Of a stretch of DNA of 64,000 bases, positions 44,507-54,102 are shown in pieces. The notes below the pieces were generated by a model, which saw only the letters and a program-made list of their open reading frames with translations, did not search any database and was not told the origin of the DNA. How positions within the stretch are numbered: the first letter of the stretch is position 1; each line of letters starts with the position of its first letter. This DNA is from an uncultured Paracoccaceae bacterium (GTDB lineage: Bacteria > Pseudomonadota > Alphaproteobacteria > Rhodobacterales > Rhodobacteraceae): NCBI GenBank assembly GCA_947501555.1, contig CANMWG010000002.1, positions 715,047 through 779,046 on the forward strand, written 5' to 3'. The position numbers and the translations under genes are program-made.

Positions 44507-45423
44507 GCCCCAAGGTTCCCTGTCGCCTTGCGTTGTTGCGCCCGCTGTAGCCCAAGCTGTCGTTCACGCCAGATAATCAAGACACCCGCGGCAATCACGA
44601 TGCCTGCACCGATTAACATTGTGCCTGTCGGCACCTCGTCAAAGACGAAATAACCGATGGTCAACGCCAGAATCATTGAGGTGTAGTCAAAGGGTGCGAC
44701 CAACGATGCATCGGCATAACGGTAGCTTGAGGTCAAAAGGATCTGACCAATCCCACCCAGTAATCCCGCCATGATCAGCATCAGTGCAACCGACCAGCCC
44801 GGCACCACCCAGCCCCATGGCAAGGTAAACAACGACATTATGGTAGAGGTGATAGTGAACCAAAAAACGATTGCTGCGGTGGTCTCAGTTGCAACCAGCT
44901 TGCGGACAAATACCTGGGCCAAGGCGGCCAGAACGGCGCCCATGAAGACGACGACGGCGCCCAAAGTCTCGGACACATTCAAAGCGGCTCCCACCGATAG
45001 CCGTGGGGACAACACGATCAAAACGCCGACCATCCCCAATGCAACGGCGGACAAACGAAACGCGCGGACCTCTTCGTTCAGAAACATTGCCGCGAATACA
45101 ACCACCAACAGCGGGGCAGCATAGCCGATGGCGGTGACTTCGGGCAAAGGCAGCAAGCCGAGTCCGGTGAAACCCAAGCCCATCGCCGATGTGCCCACCA
45201 ACCCGCGCCAAAAGTGACCCATTGGGTTTTTTGTCTTCCACCCATTGCGCAATTCTCCGCGTATTGCCAACCAGCCAAAGATAATGGGCAACGCAAAAAA
45301 TGATCGGAAGAAAACCGCCTGTCCCGGCGGAACATCGACGGAAGCCGCCTTAATCAGGCTCGCCATGCCCATAAACATGCACACCGACATGACTTTGAAT
45401 AGAATGCCGCGCAACGGTTGCAT
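44503..45423 (-). CDS. EamA/DMT family transporter
   Basis: The 306-residue inner-membrane protein has ten predicted helices in two repeated EamA halves (PGQAVFFRSFFALPIIFGWLA early; ASLVAPFDYTSMILALTIGY late). It probably exports metabolites such as amino acids, but the substrate is not evident. The C-terminal tail is basic and short (RAQQRKATGNLGA). Confidence 0.88.
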   Translation of the reverse strand: MQPLRGILFKVMSVCMFMGMASLIKAASVDVPPGQAVFFRSFFALPIIFGWLAIRGELRNGWKTKNPMGHFWRGLVGTSAMGLGFTGLGLLPLPEVTAIGYAAPLLVVVFAAMFLNEEVRAFRLSAVALGMVGVLIVLSPRLSVGAALNVSETLGAVVVFMGAVLAALAQVFVRKLVATETTAAIVFWFTITSTIMSLFTLPWGWVVPGWSVALMLIMAGLLGGIGQILLTSSYRYADASLVAPFDYTSMILALTIGYFVFDEVPTGTMLIGAGIVIAAGVLIIWRERQLGLQRAQQRKATGNLGA

Positions 45424-45539
45424 ATTAGGGTCCCTTTTTCGGGCACCCTACGCCGCACATCCACCACAATGAAGCCTTTTTCGCTTGCTACTCACCGGCG
45501 TTAAGATATCCGATACCAACGCTATATAAGAAGTTGTGC

Positions 45540-46562
45540 ATGCAAGAAGATTCTCATGAACCGTCAAATATGACCCCGCGTGACTGGGTTCAGGTTTTGG
45601 CCAAATATCGCGAACCAAACAGCCTTCGCAGTAGTTTTGAACTTGGAATCAGTTTGGTCCCATTTGTTCTGCTATGGGTTGTGGCATGTTGGGTCGCACA
45701 TTACAGCTATTTGGCTGCATTTTTGATTTCAGCATTGAACGGATTGTTCCTGCTGCGGCTGTTTTGTATCCAGCATGACTGTGGTCATGGGTCGTTCTTT
45801 GGAAACCGGAATGTCAGCGATTGGGTCGGCCGGGCATTGGGCGTTGTGACGCTGACACCCTATGACGTCTGGCGGCGCAGCCATTCGATCCATCACAGCC
45901 ATGCGGGCGACCTTGATCATCGCGGGATCGGCGATGTGATGACACTCACAGTCGAAGAATACCACCAACGCACAGCCTTTGGGCGGTTCATGTACCGGGC
46001 CTACCGGCATCCTTTGGTCATGTTTGGGCTTGGGCCAACATATCTGTTCATCCTGCAAAACAGGCTCCCACTTGGGATACCAGGGCGGAAATACTGGGTT
46101 AGCGCGATGGGCACAAATGTTGCAATCGTCGCGATCCTCAGCACGATCGTCTATTTCGGTGGGTTTCAGGCGCTGTTCTTGGTCTTCCTGCCAACCACTC
46201 TGATTGCCGCGTCAATTGGCGTTTGGTTGTTCTATGTCCAGCACCAGTTTGAGACCACCCATTGGGATCAAAAAGAGGACTGGCAACTGCATGAGGCGGC
46301 TTTGCACGGCAGCTCACACTATGATCTGCCCCCGATCCTGCGCTGGTTTACGGCAAATATCGGTATTCACCACGTGCATCACCTGTACAGCCGTATCCCA
46401 TTCTACCGCCTAACCGAGGTGTTGCGTGACCATAACGAACTGGTCGACATCAGCCGCATGACAATTATGCAAAGCCTGAAATGCGCCAGCCTTGATTTGT
46501 GGGACGAAAAAAGTCGCCGTTTGATTTCCTTCGCAGCGGCACGCAAGGCAGCTGCTGCATAA
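45540..46562 (+). CDS. Fatty acid desaturase
   Basis: The 340-residue membrane enzyme has the three histidine boxes of acyl-lipid desaturases: HDCGH, HSIHH and, near the C-terminus, HHVHH. About four transmembrane segments lie between them. It would introduce a double bond into membrane acyl chains, using di-iron and an electron donor. The ATG at 45540 is preferred to the TTG two codons upstream. It has no operon partner; its neighbours on both sides are transcribed in the opposite direction. Confidence 0.9.
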   Translation: MQEDSHEPSNMTPRDWVQVLAKYREPNSLRSSFELGISLVPFVLLWVVACWVAHYSYLAAFLISALNGLFLLRLFCIQHDCGHGSFFGNRNVSDWVGRALGVVTLTPYDVWRRSHSIHHSHAGDLDHRGIGDVMTLTVEEYHQRTAFGRFMYRAYRHPLVMFGLGPTYLFILQNRLPLGIPGRKYWVSAMGTNVAIVAILSTIVYFGGFQALFLVFLPTTLIAASIGVWLFYVQHQFETTHWDQKEDWQLHEAALHGSSHYDLPPILRWFTANIGIHHVHHLYSRIPFYRLTEVLRDHNELVDISRMTIMQSLKCASLDLWDEKSRRLISFAAARKAAAA

Positions 46563-46579
46563 GGGGCGGATCCCAAATC

Positions 46580-47734
46580 CTATCCGGGCGTGACGCGCAG
46601 AACCTGCCCACGCCCGGAATCGGTCAGAACCAGCACTGATCCATCATCTAAAACCTCAACATCGCGGACGCGGCCAACATCGGTCAAAAGACGCTCTTCC
46701 CCGACAACCCGTCCATTTTCAATCTTCAGGCGGACCAAAGCGCCGGGGTTCAGCGACGCAATCAGCAAATCGCCCTGCCATGCGGCATAGGGGCCATCAT
46801 AAAACATCATCCCACCCGGGGCGATCACAGGGTCCCAGTAGTAGACGGGCTCTTCAAACCCTGACGCACTTGCAATCCCGTCACCAATATCCGAGCCGCG
46901 ATAATTGATCCCATAGCTGACCAGCGGCCAGCCATAGTTGCGGCCCGCCTGAGGTTGGTTCAATTCATCGCCACCGCGTGGCCCGTGCTCAATGGTCCAA
47001 AGCCCACCGGGGCCAATCGCGGCCCCTTGCATATTCCGGTGCCCAAGCGACCAGATCAAATCATTGCCCGCACGGCCCACAAACGGATTGTCAGAAGGCG
47101 CCGAACCATCCGCATTCACGCGGATCACCTTGCCATGTGTGGTCTCAGTGTTCTGCACCAAGTTGCCACGGTCGCCAGCTCCCCTGTCCCCTGTTGTGAT
47201 CCAAACCGTGCCATCGGCCATCGGAATAATCCGGCTGCCAAAATGGCGCCCATTGCCCGCCGGGTTGTCCTGCACAAAGATGTCGGCCACATCACTGACC
47301 TGACCATCTGCACCCAAGGTGCCCCGGGCGGCGGCCGTGACCAGCCCGCCGCGCACGGCCTTGGAATAGGTCCAGAAGATCGTGCGATCCTGTGCAAATC
47401 TTGGGGAAACAGCCACATCAAGCAATCCGCCTTGGCCCTGCACCCCAATCTCGGACAGGCCAGGCAACGCGGCGCTGACCGTTCCATTGGCATTGATCAA
47501 CCGCATCCGGCCCGGGCGCTCTGTGACTAAAAACTGGCCATTTCCCAAGGGTGCTATGCCCCAGGGGTTTTCCAGATCATCGGCAAAGACCGAGACTGTG
47601 ACATTCGTTCTGGGCAATGCGGGCGCGCGGACCTGTTCCGGAAATGCAGGCCTGAAATCTGCGTTCGGCGGCCCTTGCTCTACCTGAGCCATGGCGGTGA
47701 CGGGTAACATCATCAAAGCGAGAATTCGGATCAT
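46580..47734 (-). CDS. PQQ-dependent sugar dehydrogenase (aldose sugar dehydrogenase type)
   Basis: The 384-residue periplasmic protein has a signal peptide ([17 protein letters not shown]) and a six-bladed propeller. Typical segments are [42 protein letters not shown] and [20 protein letters not shown] with the catalytic-type histidines. It would oxidise aldoses with pyrroloquinoline quinone. It overlaps queG by 4 nt and is the last gene of a GST-QueG-dehydrogenase unit. Confidence 0.9.
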   Translation of the reverse strand: MIRILALMMLPVTAMAQVEQGPPNADFRPAFPEQVRAPALPRTNVTVSVFADDLENPWGIAPLGNGQFLVTERPGRMRLINANGTVSAALPGLSEIGVQGQGGLLDVAVSPRFAQDRTIFWTYSKAVRGGLVTAAARGTLGADGQVSDVADIFVQDNPAGNGRHFGSRIIPMADGTVWITTGDRGAGDRGNLVQNTETTHGKVIRVNADGSAPSDNPFVGRAGNDLIWSLGHRNMQGAAIGPGGLWTIEHGPRGGDELNQPQAGRNYGWPLVSYGINYRGSDIGDGIASASGFEEPVYYWDPVIAPGGMMFYDGPYAAWQGDLLIASLNPGALVRLKIENGRVVGEERLLTDVGRVRDVEVLDDGSVLVLTDSGRGQVLRVTPG

Positions 47735-48771
47735 GGGGATACCTCCTGCAACTTGATGATAGCCCAGCGCGCGGCATCTGCCACCGCCGGATCAGGGTCA
47801 TCAACCAAAGGTGAGATAGCGGGGATCAGCCCTGCATCACCGGAATTGCCAATGGCATAGGCCACATTGCGCACAAAGCGGTCCCGGCCGATCCGCTTGA
47901 TGGGCGAGCCTGAAAACCGGGCGCGAAATGCAGGATCATCCAATGCGGCAAGCTGGGCCAAGGGCGGTGCCACCAATTCGTCTCGTGCCGCATAGCGGGC
48001 ATCACGGCCCTCTTGCGCAAACTTGTTCCAAGGACACACAGCCAGACAATCATCGCAGCCGTAGATGCGATTACCCATCATGGCGCGCAAATCCATGTCC
48101 ACCGGACCTTTATGTTCGATGGTCAGATAGGAAATGCAGCGGCGGGCGTCCAACTGGTAGGGGGCAGGAAAGGCAGCAGTAGGGCAGATATCCAAACAAG
48201 CCGTGCAGGATCCGCAATGGCTGACCTCGGCCTTATCCGGTTCAAAATCGACGGTCGTAAAGATGGCCCCCAAAAAGAACCATGATCCCAAGTCACGCCC
48301 CAAAAGGTTGGTATGTTTGCCTTGCCAGCCAAGGCCTGCGGCCTGCGCCAATGGCTTCTCCATCACGGGTGCCGTGTCGACAAACACCTTGATTTCAGCG
48401 TCAGGCACTTGCTCAATCAACCAACGGCCCACGCGCTTTAGGCGTTTCTTTACGATGTCATGATAGTCGCGCCCTTGGGCATAAACACTGATGGCAGCGC
48501 GATCGCGTTGCTCCAAAACCGCCAACGGATCATGTTCGGGCGTGTAAGGTTCGGCCAGCATGATCACGGACCGGGCGGCAGGCCAAAGTGCGGCCGGGTT
48601 GCCACGCCAGTGCATGCGCTCGGCCATCCACGCCATTTGACCATGATGGCCCGCGTCCACAAAGGCTGCCAAACGGTCAGCGATCTCTGGAACAGCATCG
48701 GGGCGGCAAATACCAACCTTGGCAAAGCCAGCCTCGCGCGCGAACGCGGTCAATGCTTGTTTTGATGTCAT
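47731..48771 (-). CDS. queG: Epoxyqueuosine reductase
   Basis: The 346-residue cytoplasmic enzyme performs the last step of queuosine tRNA modification, reducing epoxyqueuosine with a cobalamin cofactor. Two [4Fe-4S] ferredoxin motifs are visible: [12 protein letters not shown] and [13 protein letters not shown], with a further Cys in RRCISYL. The C-terminal region ([25 protein letters not shown]) is HEAT-like. It lies 21 bp after a GST gene and overlaps the sugar dehydrogenase gene. Confidence 0.95.
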   Translation of the reverse strand: MTSKQALTAFAREAGFAKVGICRPDAVPEIADRLAAFVDAGHHGQMAWMAERMHWRGNPAALWPAARSVIMLAEPYTPEHDPLAVLEQRDRAAISVYAQGRDYHDIVKKRLKRVGRWLIEQVPDAEIKVFVDTAPVMEKPLAQAAGLGWQGKHTNLLGRDLGSWFFLGAIFTTVDFEPDKAEVSHCGSCTACLDICPTAAFPAPYQLDARRCISYLTIEHKGPVDMDLRAMMGNRIYGCDDCLAVCPWNKFAQEGRDARYAARDELVAPPLAQLAALDDPAFRARFSGSPIKRIGRDRFVRNVAYAIGNSGDAGLIPAISPLVDDPDPAVADAARWAIIKLQEVSP

Positions 48772-48792
48772 ACGTGCAGCAGGCAGGGCCCG

Positions 48793-49458
48793 CTAGAAAT
48801 CAAGGTCTGCATAATGCGCAGCAGGCTGAAAACCGGGGACTTCGTCTGCCAGAATAGACCGGAACGCGGGCCGGGATTTGATCTTGGCGTACCAATCCTT
48901 GACGGCTTCATGGCGGTTCCAGTCCACATCACTGGTGTAATCCAGACAGGACAGCTGCGCCGCGGCCGAAAAATCTGCCATCGACATATCATTGCCCGCC
49001 AACCAGCGGCGGCCTTCAAGCAAATAAGCCAGATAATCGAGGTGGTATTTCACCGCTTTTGCGCCCGCTTTGACGTTCGTGCTGTCCGGATAGCCGGTGC
49101 CCATCACTTTGCGATACACCCGTTCGCCGGTCAGTTTCGTGGTGACCTCATGGTAAAACTTGTCATCAAACCAACCGACCAAACGGCGGACTTCACAGCG
49201 GGCTTCGGCGTTTTTGGGAAACAGCGGTGGGGTCGGATGGGTTTCATCCAAGTATTCGCAAATCGCCACGCTGTCGGACATGGTGCGGCTGCCCATTTTC
49301 AGGATGGGGACCTTGCCTGCGGGGTTGCGGCGCAGGAAATCAGGATCCTGTTCCCAATACCGCTCTTCCACAAGACCCACTTCGATCTTCTTTTCCGCCA
49401 GACACAGGCGGACTTTGCGGGAAAAAGGAGACAGAGGATAATGGTACAGAGTATTCAT
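48793..49458 (-). CDS. Glutathione S-transferase family protein
   Basis: The 221-residue protein has the thioredoxin-like N-terminal domain (TLYHYPLSPFSRKVRLCLAE, then NPAGKVPIL and DSVAICEYLDE) and an all-helical C-terminal domain (LAGNDMSMADFSAAAQLSCL). The glutathione-site serine is in SPFSRK. FzlA, a GST-fold cell-division protein of alphaproteobacteria, has a similar layout and could be the true identity; I cannot decide from sequence alone. It is the first gene of the operon with queG. Confidence 0.85.
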   Translation of the reverse strand: MNTLYHYPLSPFSRKVRLCLAEKKIEVGLVEERYWEQDPDFLRRNPAGKVPILKMGSRTMSDSVAICEYLDETHPTPPLFPKNAEARCEVRRLVGWFDDKFYHEVTTKLTGERVYRKVMGTGYPDSTNVKAGAKAVKYHLDYLAYLLEGRRWLAGNDMSMADFSAAAQLSCLDYTSDVDWNRHEAVKDWYAKIKSRPAFRSILADEVPGFQPAAHYADLDF

Positions 49459-49649
49459 TGTGCGCTCACAAGATTAACTTGCCTCTAAATGCAGCATGGA
49501 CGGCTGTGGATCAATGGGGTCGATGTCCGAACAAGCTGACAGTGGGCAAAGATTTCTCCAGAAAGGGGCAATATTCTGCCACATGCGTTAGTTATCAGAG
49601 GCGCAATCTGCTCAAATCTATGCAGCATCTAATCTAGGGCCAGTCACCA

Positions 49650-50792
49650 ATGGCGTTTATTTCTGAAGTAAACTTTCGGGGAACCGGCGCGGGCGAGTTT
49701 GTCGAAATCGCTCTGGGGCCGAATGATGACCCTGCCGATTTTGTGGTCAGCGCCTACAATCAAAATGGGGCGCTTTGGCCCGCGTCCGGGATCGCGGGTG
49801 GCGAGGTGAACCTGTCAACGTTGACGGGGACGCCGGATCCTGAAAGCCCGGGGTTCACAATATACGTGATCCCTGTGGGTATCCGTAATGCGAATAGTGA
49901 CTCGAACGAGGCCAGCGGTATCGCGTTGACAGATATCTCAACCGGCGGCGGCGTCATTGACTTCTACAGCGCTGACGACATCCCGGCGATTACGGCAACC
50001 GAAGGTGCCGCCTTGGGTGCGACGTCCGATGATATTTTGGAACATCTGCTCACCCCACCGGGTGAAAGTTATCAATGGGATATCTTTGGGAACCTGACGT
50101 TCGGTCCTACGACCAGTGGAAATGCTGTCCTATGCCTGACGGCTGACTGTACGATCAAGACCCAACGTGGTGAAGCACGATGTGGCGATCTGCAAGTGGG
50201 CGATCACATTTGGACGCTTGACAATGGATACCAACCGATCCGGTGGATCGGCGTATCAACCATGACGGCCCGCGACTTTTCACGAAATGAAAAGCTAAGG
50301 CCGATTCAGATTGCAGCTGATGCGCTGGCGCCGGGGGTGCCGACCGCTAATATGGTCGTTTCACCGCAGCACCGTATCCTTGTCCAGTCGATTGTTGCCG
50401 CACGGATGTTTGGACAGGATGAGGTGTTTGTCAGCGCGCGAAGACTATTGAGCCTTCCAGCTGTCGAAGCGCTCCAATTTCCGTCACCTCTGACCTATGT
50501 TCATCTGCTGCTGGAGCATCATCAGATTATCTCGGCAAATGGCGCGCTTGTCGAAAGTTTGCTGATGGCCGATCAATCGCATGCAGCCATCCAAAATCAG
50601 CGGTTTGTCGACTCTACAGGTACCGCAATGCCCGACCATTTGCGCGCTTTGGCGCAGCAACCTTGCAGGCCTGTTATCGAAGGAAGGCGCAGCAAACGTC
50701 TGATCGAACGCCTGCTTTCAAATGGCAAACCTGTACAGATGGACCACGCTACTGGTCAAAACACGCCGCGCGACCATCAGCGGCAATCGTAG
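49650..50792 (+). CDS. Hint-domain protein with lamin-tail-like N-terminal domain
   Basis: The 380-residue protein starts with about 150 residues like lamin-tail/secreted adhesion domains (MAFISEVNFRGTGAGEFVEI), without a signal peptide, as is common for type I secreted proteins in this group. A Hint domain (Hedgehog/intein autoprocessing type) follows. Cys162 opens it (LCLTADCTIKTQRGE), then GDLQVGDHIWTLDNGYQPIR and VSPQHRILVQS, HLLLEHHQII. No C-terminal Asn for splicing is seen, so it may cleave itself or only resemble inteins. Its last 44 bases overlap the 3' end of mtgA on the other strand. Confidence 0.82.
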   Translation: MAFISEVNFRGTGAGEFVEIALGPNDDPADFVVSAYNQNGALWPASGIAGGEVNLSTLTGTPDPESPGFTIYVIPVGIRNANSDSNEASGIALTDISTGGGVIDFYSADDIPAITATEGAALGATSDDILEHLLTPPGESYQWDIFGNLTFGPTTSGNAVLCLTADCTIKTQRGEARCGDLQVGDHIWTLDNGYQPIRWIGVSTMTARDFSRNEKLRPIQIAADALAPGVPTANMVVSPQHRILVQSIVAARMFGQDEVFVSARRLLSLPAVEALQFPSPLTYVHLLLEHHQIISANGALVESLLMADQSHAAIQNQRFVDSTGTAMPDHLRALAQQPCRPVIEGRRSKRLIERLLSNGKPVQMDHATGQNTPRDHQRQS

Positions 50793-51510
50793 CGGCCCCG
50801 CTCATGATCTGGCTGGCCCGGTTCCGGGTGAATTGACTAGGGTTTGATGCCGAGCGGTTCTTGGGCGACGGCAAAATTGCCGCCAGCCGGGCGGCTTGCG
50901 TGGGTGACAAGCCAGATGCATCTACGCCAAAGTAATGCCGGGCAGCCGCTTGGACCCCAAATACCCCTTCATCAAACTCAGCGATATTCAGATAGATCTC
51001 GAGTATCCGGCGTTTGCTCCAGACGGCTTCGGCCAGGGGTGTCCAAAGCGCCTCGATGGATTTGCGCAGCCAACTGCGGCCATGCCAAAGATATGCGTTC
51101 TTGATGACCTGTTGGGAAATCGTCGATGCACCACCGCGACCGCTTTCAACGGCGCCCCGGATCGCATTGACGTCGAGCCCCCAATGCAGACAAAAATTCG
51201 CGTCCTCGGCGGCAACAGCGGACCGGGCCATGACTGGGGCGATCTGCTCCATCGGCACCCAGTCGTAAGTGACGGACCCAATGCGGCGTCCTTCTGAAAA
51301 CATATAGGGCGTCGTGGGCGGGGCGATTAGCGCGTAGATCAGTGTTGCAATCAACACAAATCCCAACGCAGCAAAGATAGCACCCCATATCAACCGTCGC
51401 GCAAAACTGGCCACCCGGGCGACAAGACCCGGCTGTTTCTTCTTTGTACTGCGTTTCTTGGCTGCCGGTTTGCGGGCCGGTTTCTTTGCCGTTTTCTTGC
51501 GCTCTGCCAT
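50749..51510 (-). CDS. mtgA: Monofunctional biosynthetic peptidoglycan transglycosylase
   Basis: The 253-residue protein has a Lys-rich cytoplasmic tail (KKTAKKPARKPAAKKRSTKK), one membrane helix (about LIWGAIFAALGFVLIATLIY) and a GT51 glycosyltransferase domain outside the membrane. The catalytic glutamate is in AAEDANFCLHWG, and GGASTISQQVIKN and RRILEIYLNIAEFDEGVFG complete the motifs. It polymerises lipid II into glycan strands. The start at 51510 (MAERKK) is preferred over an ATG 12 codons upstream that would add a hydrophobic stretch before the basic tail. Confidence 0.93.
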   Translation of the reverse strand: MAERKKTAKKPARKPAAKKRSTKKKQPGLVARVASFARRLIWGAIFAALGFVLIATLIYALIAPPTTPYMFSEGRRIGSVTYDWVPMEQIAPVMARSAVAAEDANFCLHWGLDVNAIRGAVESGRGGASTISQQVIKNAYLWHGRSWLRKSIEALWTPLAEAVWSKRRILEIYLNIAEFDEGVFGVQAAARHYFGVDASGLSPTQAARLAAILPSPKNRSASNPSQFTRNRASQIMSGAATIAADGRAACFDQ

Positions 51511-51625
51511 CAGCCCCATAAGCCATGGACCGAGGCAAATCGTCAAGAACGCCCGCAGGTTTTCTCACGGGTCGTTGCATACAATCCAATGCAAAAGTGC
51601 GCCGCGTGCCTTTGCGCCTACGGGA

Positions 51626-52741
51626 CTAACGCGGACTAAACAGCGACTTGTTATTCGCCTGATGTCGCTCAACCAACTTTCTTACCAACCTACCTTTTTG
51701 AGGTATGTAGCAGGTCGGAGTTGGTTTGAAGTCCGCATTGCTGATTTCTGGAAAGAGCGTTTCGATTTCCATACGTCCAGCAGGCGTAACAGCCTTTAAT
51801 GCTTCGGGCCCTGTGAACAGGCTTTCTGTTGGGGCGCCATTGGACCAGACGACCTGATGGTCATCAAACAGAAAATGCCAGTATTGCACGCCATCCGGAT
51901 TTTGGTCGCAAATGTCGACTCCATCCAGCGCAAGAAGCTTCTTGGCTGGAACCAACACCTCTCTACATCCAAACATACGCATAGCAACAGCGGATGACAC
52001 AAGGATACGGTGCTGCGGTGACACAATCAGGTCTTGGGTGGGAAATCCCGGCCCCAATGCGTCGGCACGGATAAGAATCGGTTTCAGGTTCGGGTTTGAT
52101 TCAAGCTGGGCTGGGGTCACGCTGCACGACCCTATCCAGCGAATGGGTTGATAGCCATGATGATACGTCAGAATTTGATCTGCGACTTGAAGGTTCTCAA
52201 CCTGCACAGGCCCATGCGCTGTCTCAATGCGTGTTTGGGACGCAAAGCAAATCACGTCTATGAAATCGCCTGCGGCATTTGTGGGGCCAGTTATGGCCTG
52301 ATCTATCACAATTGTATTGGACCCGCTGTCGTTCCAAGCCGCTGCAATCGCGTCTGTATTGACTGTTAGCCCGTTGATCAGTTCGAGCGATACAAGCGTC
52401 CCATTGTCCGCCTTGACGCCAAAAAGCGCTATCGTTCCGTCTGGATTTATTTCCAACCGAACGACGGGCGACCCATCAGCATTCTGCATTTGCCAGATTT
52501 GCTCTGTATCGGTGCCATATTGATCGCCATCAGCAAATTGAACGGTCTGGCCATTTGTGCCGCTTGTCTGAAACTGCAGTTCGTTTGGTGATCCATCGGG
52601 CCCGTTCACAAACAAATCAACGCCATTGATTTGAATCTGAAAGCTGTTGTCCAGCGTCGCGAAATCAATGACGAAGCCACCACCGGGCGTCGTATCGGTG
52701 AATGTCGTTGTGTTGCCGTCGGCTATGCTAAAGGGGGGCAT
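51626..52741 (-). CDS. Hint-domain protein (second copy)
   Basis: The 371-residue protein has about 160 N-terminal residues rich in Asn, Asp, Gly and Thr, probably a secreted beta domain (QIQINGVDLFVNGPDGSPNE). A Hint domain starts at Cys165 (ICFASQTRIETAHGPVQVE), then LTYHHGYQPIRWIG, VSPQHRILVSS and HFLFDDHQVVWSNGAPTESL. Beyond the Hint part it resembles the protein encoded at 49650-50792, but the N-terminal domains differ. It lies upstream of mtgA on the same strand, 115 bp apart. Confidence 0.82.
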   Translation of the reverse strand: MPPFSIADGNTTTFTDTTPGGGFVIDFATLDNSFQIQINGVDLFVNGPDGSPNELQFQTSGTNGQTVQFADGDQYGTDTEQIWQMQNADGSPVVRLEINPDGTIALFGVKADNGTLVSLELINGLTVNTDAIAAAWNDSGSNTIVIDQAITGPTNAAGDFIDVICFASQTRIETAHGPVQVENLQVADQILTYHHGYQPIRWIGSCSVTPAQLESNPNLKPILIRADALGPGFPTQDLIVSPQHRILVSSAVAMRMFGCREVLVPAKKLLALDGVDICDQNPDGVQYWHFLFDDHQVVWSNGAPTESLFTGPEALKAVTPAGRMEIETLFPEISNADFKPTPTCYIPQKGRLVRKLVERHQANNKSLFSPR

Positions 52742-52968
52742 TTATGTCGTCCTTAGCGTTAACAAGCGCCAAGTTACGGCACAAAAAAGTCATCTTTCAA
52801 ACACAATCCGAGCAAGACTGCACTAAAGCACAGCTCAGACAAGGAACTTTTATGGCATGAGCTCGATCTTTGGAACATAGACCGGTAAATTTGGTTAAAA
52901 TCGGCGGAATTCTCCACCGGTCACGCTCAGAAAGCAGACTAACGGGCTGCAAATTACCCTTTTTCCAA

Positions 52969-52996
52969 AAAAGGCGCGGCCAAAGCCACGCCTTTT
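52969..52996 (-). terminator. Rho-independent terminator of the outer-membrane protein gene
   Basis: On the minus strand AAAAGGCGTGGC pairs with GCCGCGCCTTTT around a four-base loop, with one U-G pair, and is followed by a run of T (six in total). It lies 24 bp after the stop of the gene at 53020-53862. Confidence 0.85.
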
Positions 52997-53019
52997 GATT
53001 TCAGACAAGAAAAGGATTT

Positions 53020-53862
53020 CTATCTAAAGCTGTATACAACCGACACACCCAACGTGTTGCGCGCATCGCTCAAGCCATCATCGGTGGCATCGTTAAAGGC
53101 GGTGGTCAGGCTTGTACGCAGTGCCAGCGCGTTGGTCATTGAGACGCTCAGCGCCAGTTCGTTGCTGACCAATACGCTTTCCTCAGACGCGATGATGTCA
53201 GTGTCATTTGTGACGTAGCTGGTCTCGCTCAAGCTTTGGAAATAGTTCGAAGACACACTGCCTGCAGCTTCACGCACTTCGTCTTCATCCACAAGCTTGG
53301 CCACACGGAAACCAGGACCGGCTTGTACTGACCACTGACGATCAGCTTCAGCGAAAATCCGGTAGCCCAGACCGGCGCCGATGAATGTGTCGGTCTCGTA
53401 GTCGCCAACTTCGTCGGCCAAACCGTCAAATGCGACGTCGAGTTTCCCAAACGCAAACAGGTTGCTGGACAGATCACGACGGTAGTCAAAACCGGCCAAC
53501 AGGTTGTTCTGTGTCTCTTCGTCACCAGCTTCGCCGTAGTTATAGCTCAGCGACAGGTCATAGCCGTTCACGCCATCATAGTTGCCATAACGCAGACCGA
53601 TGCCCAGATCCGTGGTGTCATCGTCGTCATCGCTTGTGGTTGTGGCCCGCGCAGAAAGCGAACCGTAAGCGCCCAGACGGCGGCCATTGTTGCCAAAGGC
53701 CTCTAGATCGCGATCACGATCTTCTGCGATCTGCTCTTCCAGACCTTCAACAGCTGATTCAGCTGCATCCTGGTTTTCAAAGGCAGTGCTTTGGGCCTGT
53801 GCGGATCCACTGGCGAACACAGTTATGGTTGTTGCTGCAATTACAAATGCTGTCTTTTTCAT
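53020..53862 (-). CDS. Outer-membrane beta-barrel protein, DUF481/YdiY family
   Basis: The 280-residue protein has a signal peptide (MKKTAFVIAATTITVFASGSAQAQ), then a charged helical part (about residues 28-60, EGLEEQIAEDRDRDLEAFG) and a beta-barrel of alternating strands (LGIGLRYGNYDGVNGYDLSL, LLAGFDYRRDLSSNLFAFG). It ends with VSVVYSFR, the typical C-terminal aromatic strand signal. The DUF481 family includes salt-induced outer-membrane proteins. A strong terminator follows, so it is a single-gene unit. Confidence 0.85.
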   Translation of the reverse strand: MKKTAFVIAATTITVFASGSAQAQSTAFENQDAAESAVEGLEEQIAEDRDRDLEAFGNNGRRLGAYGSLSARATTTSDDDDDTTDLGIGLRYGNYDGVNGYDLSLSYNYGEAGDEETQNNLLAGFDYRRDLSSNLFAFGKLDVAFDGLADEVGDYETDTFIGAGLGYRIFAEADRQWSVQAGPGFRVAKLVDEDEVREAAGSVSSNYFQSLSETSYVTNDTDIIASEESVLVSNELALSVSMTNALALRTSLTTAFNDATDDGLSDARNTLGVSVVYSFR

Positions 53863-54073
53863 TGGGTCGTCCTTTCAGATACATGCGGGTTTGCCGCAGA
53901 TGTGAGATGAAATGACGCCCAACGCCGAAGGATATGAGAGGGAAAGAAGACCCATTTTTCCCCAAAGCGAGAATACGCAAAGTCGGGATTTTTCCCCTTT
54001 AATTCCGCTATATCAGGTTGATCGAGACCTCAGTCGGCGCGCCAGCCAAACCGGTAACCCATTGATGCAAAAG

Positions 54074-54099
54074 AAAACCCCGCCGATTGGCGGGGTTTT
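54074..54099 (-). terminator. Rho-independent terminator of gltB
   Basis: AAAACCCCGCC (54074-54084) and GGCGGGGTTTT (54089-54099) form a perfect 11-bp stem around GATT, four bases from the gltB stop codon. The T-run serves on the minus strand (TTTTCTTTTGC). Confidence 0.92.
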
Positions 54100-54102
54100 G
54101 TC

